From Austwickia sp. (GTDB lineage Bacteria > Actinomycetota > Actinomycetes > Actinomycetales > Dermatophilaceae), in contig CP064985.1 in NCBI GenBank assembly GCA_016699675.1, positions 2,790,001-2,854,000 of the forward strand: a DNA stretch of 64,000 nt. Reading direction: 5' to 3'. Every line of letters starts with the position of its first letter. The stretch's first letter is position 1. Positions 62,300 through 64,000 of the stretch are shown here, piece by piece. A program made the translations under genes and the position numbers. The notes under the pieces were generated by a model that searched no databases, was not told the DNA's origin, and saw only the letters and a program-made list of their open reading frames with translations.

Positions 62300-63194
62300 C
62301 GCCCCACCGGACCAGATCCGCCACCAGCAGCAGCAGGGCCAGCCACACGACGGCGAATCCCACCCAGCGGCCGGTCGAGAGTCGTTCGCCGACGGCGAGG
62401 GCGCACAGCAGCTGCAAGACGGGCGCGATGAACTGCATCAGCCCGACCGTCACGAGGGTGACGCGCCGGGCGGCGGCCGCGAAGAACAGCAGGGGGACCG
62501 CGGTCATCAGCCCCGTCGAGGCGAGCAGGAGTGCGTGCGCCCCGCCGTACCCACCGAAGGTGGACTCCCCCTGCGCGGCGAGCAGGCCGATGGCCGCCGC
62601 CGCGAAGGGGGCGAGGACGGCCGTCTCGGCCGTCAGGCTCTGCACGGCGGTGAGCGTGGTCCCGAGCTTGTTCTTGACCAGCCCGTAGGTGCCGAACGAG
62701 AACGCCAAGGCCAGCGGGATGACCGGCACGGCGTGGGCGTCGATCGCGAGCACCGCCGCCGCCACGACGCCGACGCCGACGGCGACGGCCTGCAGCGGCC
62801 GCAACCGCTCGCGCAGGACGATGAGCCCGAGCGCGACGCTGACCAGCGGATTCAGGAAGTAGCCCAGGGCGGCCTCCGTGATCCGCCCCGAGGTGACCGC
62901 GATCAGATAGGTCACCCAGTTGACCGAGATCAGCGCCCCGGCCAGCGCCAACCCGCCGAGCGTGCGCGGCCGGCGCAGCTGCGCCCACAGCCCGGGCAGC
63001 CCGCGGGTGGCCACCAGCAACACCAGGCAGCACGCGAGCGACCAGACGATGCGCTCAGCCAGGATCTCGACGGCCCCCGAGGGCGCGAGGGCGCGTATGT
63101 AGAGCGGGAACGAGCCCCAGATGAGGTAGGCGGCCAGACCGTAGGCCACGCCCCGGGCGTGGTCGCGCTCTGGCCGCCCACTCGACGGCGGCAC
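62268..63194 (-). CDS. rarD: RarD/EamA family transporter
   Basis: A 308-residue drug/metabolite exporter with ten predicted helices. GVAYGLAAYLIWGSFPLYIRAL and SVNWVTYLIAVTSGRITEAALGYFLNPLVSVALGLIVLRERL are diagnostic of RarD. Substrates are not established. Its 3' end overlaps the end of the TetR gene by 32 bases in the convergent orientation. GTG 63194 is the start. Confidence 0.93.
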   Translation of the reverse strand: MPPSSGRPERDHARGVAYGLAAYLIWGSFPLYIRALAPSGAVEILAERIVWSLACCLVLLVATRGLPGLWAQLRRPRTLGGLALAGALISVNWVTYLIAVTSGRITEAALGYFLNPLVSVALGLIVLRERLRPLQAVAVGVGVVAAAVLAIDAHAVPVIPLALAFSFGTYGLVKNKLGTTLTAVQSLTAETAVLAPFAAAAIGLLAAQGESTFGGYGGAHALLLASTGLMTAVPLLFFAAAARRVTLVTVGLMQFIAPVLQLLCALAVGERLSTGRWVGFAVVWLALLLLVADLVRWGVSTRARARPR

Positions 63195-63228
63195 CGTGGG
63201 GCTGCCCGGCTCGGACGCCCCCAGCGAA

Positions 63229-64000
63229 TCAGTCGTCGTCCTCCTCCTCCACGACCCAGGGGTCCCGGCCGGCGAAGAGGTTGTTGACGTCCTCGTCGGT
63301 GAGGTGTCCGGCCGCCGCCATGGCCTCGTTGACCTGGCCGCGGACCTGGTCGTCGTACGCCGGGCGGGGCACGTCGCGGAAGATCCCGACAGGCACGTGC
63401 GACATGTCGCCCGGGTCCATCCATGCCAGGGTGAAGGCGCGGCTCGGGTCGGGGTTGCGCGGGTCGTGCACGAGGATGTGGTCCTCGGGGGCCTCGTCGG
63501 TCGGGACCAGTTCGAGCCCCTGCGGGCCGGCGATGACGACGCGGTCGGCCGTGCGCAGCGGCTGGCCCTCCTCCATGCGCAGCAGGCGCGCCTCCGCGGA
63601 CTGGGCGTCCCGCAGCACGTCGAAGGCGCCGTCGTTGAAGATCGGGCAGTTCTGATAGATCTCGACGAACGCCGCCCCGCGGTGGGCCGCAGCGGCGCGC
63701 AGCGTGCGAGACAGGTGGTCGCGGTCCGAGGCCATGGTGCGCGCCACGAACGTGGCCTGCGACCCGAGCGCCAGCGCCACCGGGTTGAACGGCGCGTCGA
63801 GGGAACCCTGGGGGGAGGACTTGGTGATGATCCCCATGGGGGAGGTGGGGGAGTACTGGCCCTTGGTGAGCCCGTAGATCCGGTTGTTGAACATCAGGAT
63901 CTTGAGGTTCACGTTGCGGCGCAGCGCGTGGATGAGGTGGTTGCCGCCGATGGACAGGGCGTCGCCGTCACCGGTCACGACCCAGACGGACAGGTCCTCG
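63229..64000 (-). CDS. korB: 2-oxoacid:ferredoxin oxidoreductase beta subunit (KorB-like), 5' truncated
   Basis: The C-terminal 256 residues of the thiamine-diphosphate-binding beta subunit of a 2-oxoglutarate/2-oxoacid:ferredoxin oxidoreductase, which works with an alpha subunit (KorA) outside the window. The ThDP motif TGDGDALSIGGNH and NNRIYGLTKGQYSPTS are intact, and FVARTMASDRDHL, EIYQNCPIFNDGAF and WMDPGDMSHVPVGIFR follow. The frame runs off the window end, so the true start is beyond 64000. In mycobacteria KorAB is an anaerobic-type alternative to 2-oxoglutarate dehydrogenase. Confidence 0.94.
   Translation of the reverse strand, partial: EDLSVWVVTGDGDALSIGGNHLIHALRRNVNLKILMFNNRIYGLTKGQYSPTSPMGIITKSSPQGSLDAPFNPVALALGSQATFVARTMASDRDHLSRTLRAAAAHRGAAFVEIYQNCPIFNDGAFDVLRDAQSAEARLLRMEEGQPLRTADRVVIAGPQGLELVPTDEAPEDHILVHDPRNPDPSRAFTLAWMDPGDMSHVPVGIFRDVPRPAYDDQVRGQVNEAMAAAGHLTDEDVNNLFAGRDPWVVEEEDDD

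Overview
The window is a 64 kb piece of a very GC-rich actinobacterial chromosome. The lineage call rests on mycothiol-linked genes (mca and a mycothiol-dependent DinB-like enzyme), a short-chain Z-prenyl synthase, an MptB-type mannosyltransferase, DUF501 and DUF4307 proteins, a two-domain PIN-PhoH protein, and a menaquinone/NuoA-N respiratory locus. Gene order resembles mycobacteria and Micrococcales in several blocks. The genus cannot be told from sequence alone. In-frame TTA codons are almost absent.

Layout. 1-3708: end of eno, then ftsB, DUF501, ppx/gppA, a family-5 type uracil-DNA glycosylase and a tRNA-Leu(UAA). 3841-8834: a YccA/Bax-inhibitor membrane protein, small unknown proteins, a lipoprotein, and a PaaX-like regulator coupled to a GDSL/SGNH hydrolase. 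9066-12666: a 932-residue protein that reads by eye as a fusion of flagellar FlgK-like and FliD-like sequence, with no other flagellar gene in the window, followed by a secreted Ala/Ser-rich protein. 12693-22007: msrA, a YczE-type membrane protein, greA, DUF4307, the mca-uppS-mptB block, phoH2 and a lytic transglycosylase-like secreted protein. 22055-26944: coaA diverging from glmS, then acpS and the bifunctional NAD(P)H-hydrate repair gene, which carries a frameshift at a G run. 27012-28617: a mycothiol-dependent enzyme and a HigBA/RelE-type toxin-antitoxin pair, apparently inserted. 28899-34733: alr, an alpha/beta hydrolase, tsaE, tsaB, rimI and tsaD (cell-wall alanine and tRNA t6A synthesis). 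34902-44012: menaquinone genes menD, menF, menG and menJ, interspersed with a degenerate PfkB-like protein, a GH1 beta-glucosidase and a GNAT protein. 44165-61214: the complete 14-gene nuoA-N operon ending in a polyprenyl diphosphate synthase, which presumably makes the menaquinone tail; electron-donor complex and quinone synthesis therefore sit together. 61664-64000: a TetR regulator, a RarD-like transporter and the start-truncated beta subunit of a 2-oxoacid:ferredoxin oxidoreductase.

The two most unusual things are the FlgK/FliD chimera and a dispersed palindromic element. The element has a 62 bp near-perfect hairpin (four copies); two copies continue into a shared 37 bp tail, giving a 99 bp unit. 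One copy lies in frame inside tsaE. A second supplies the ppx stop and a possible udg start. The other two lie between genes. A further recurring pattern is a TANNNT -10 box 6-7 bases before start codons that lack a Shine-Dalgarno sequence, suggesting many leaderless mRNAs.
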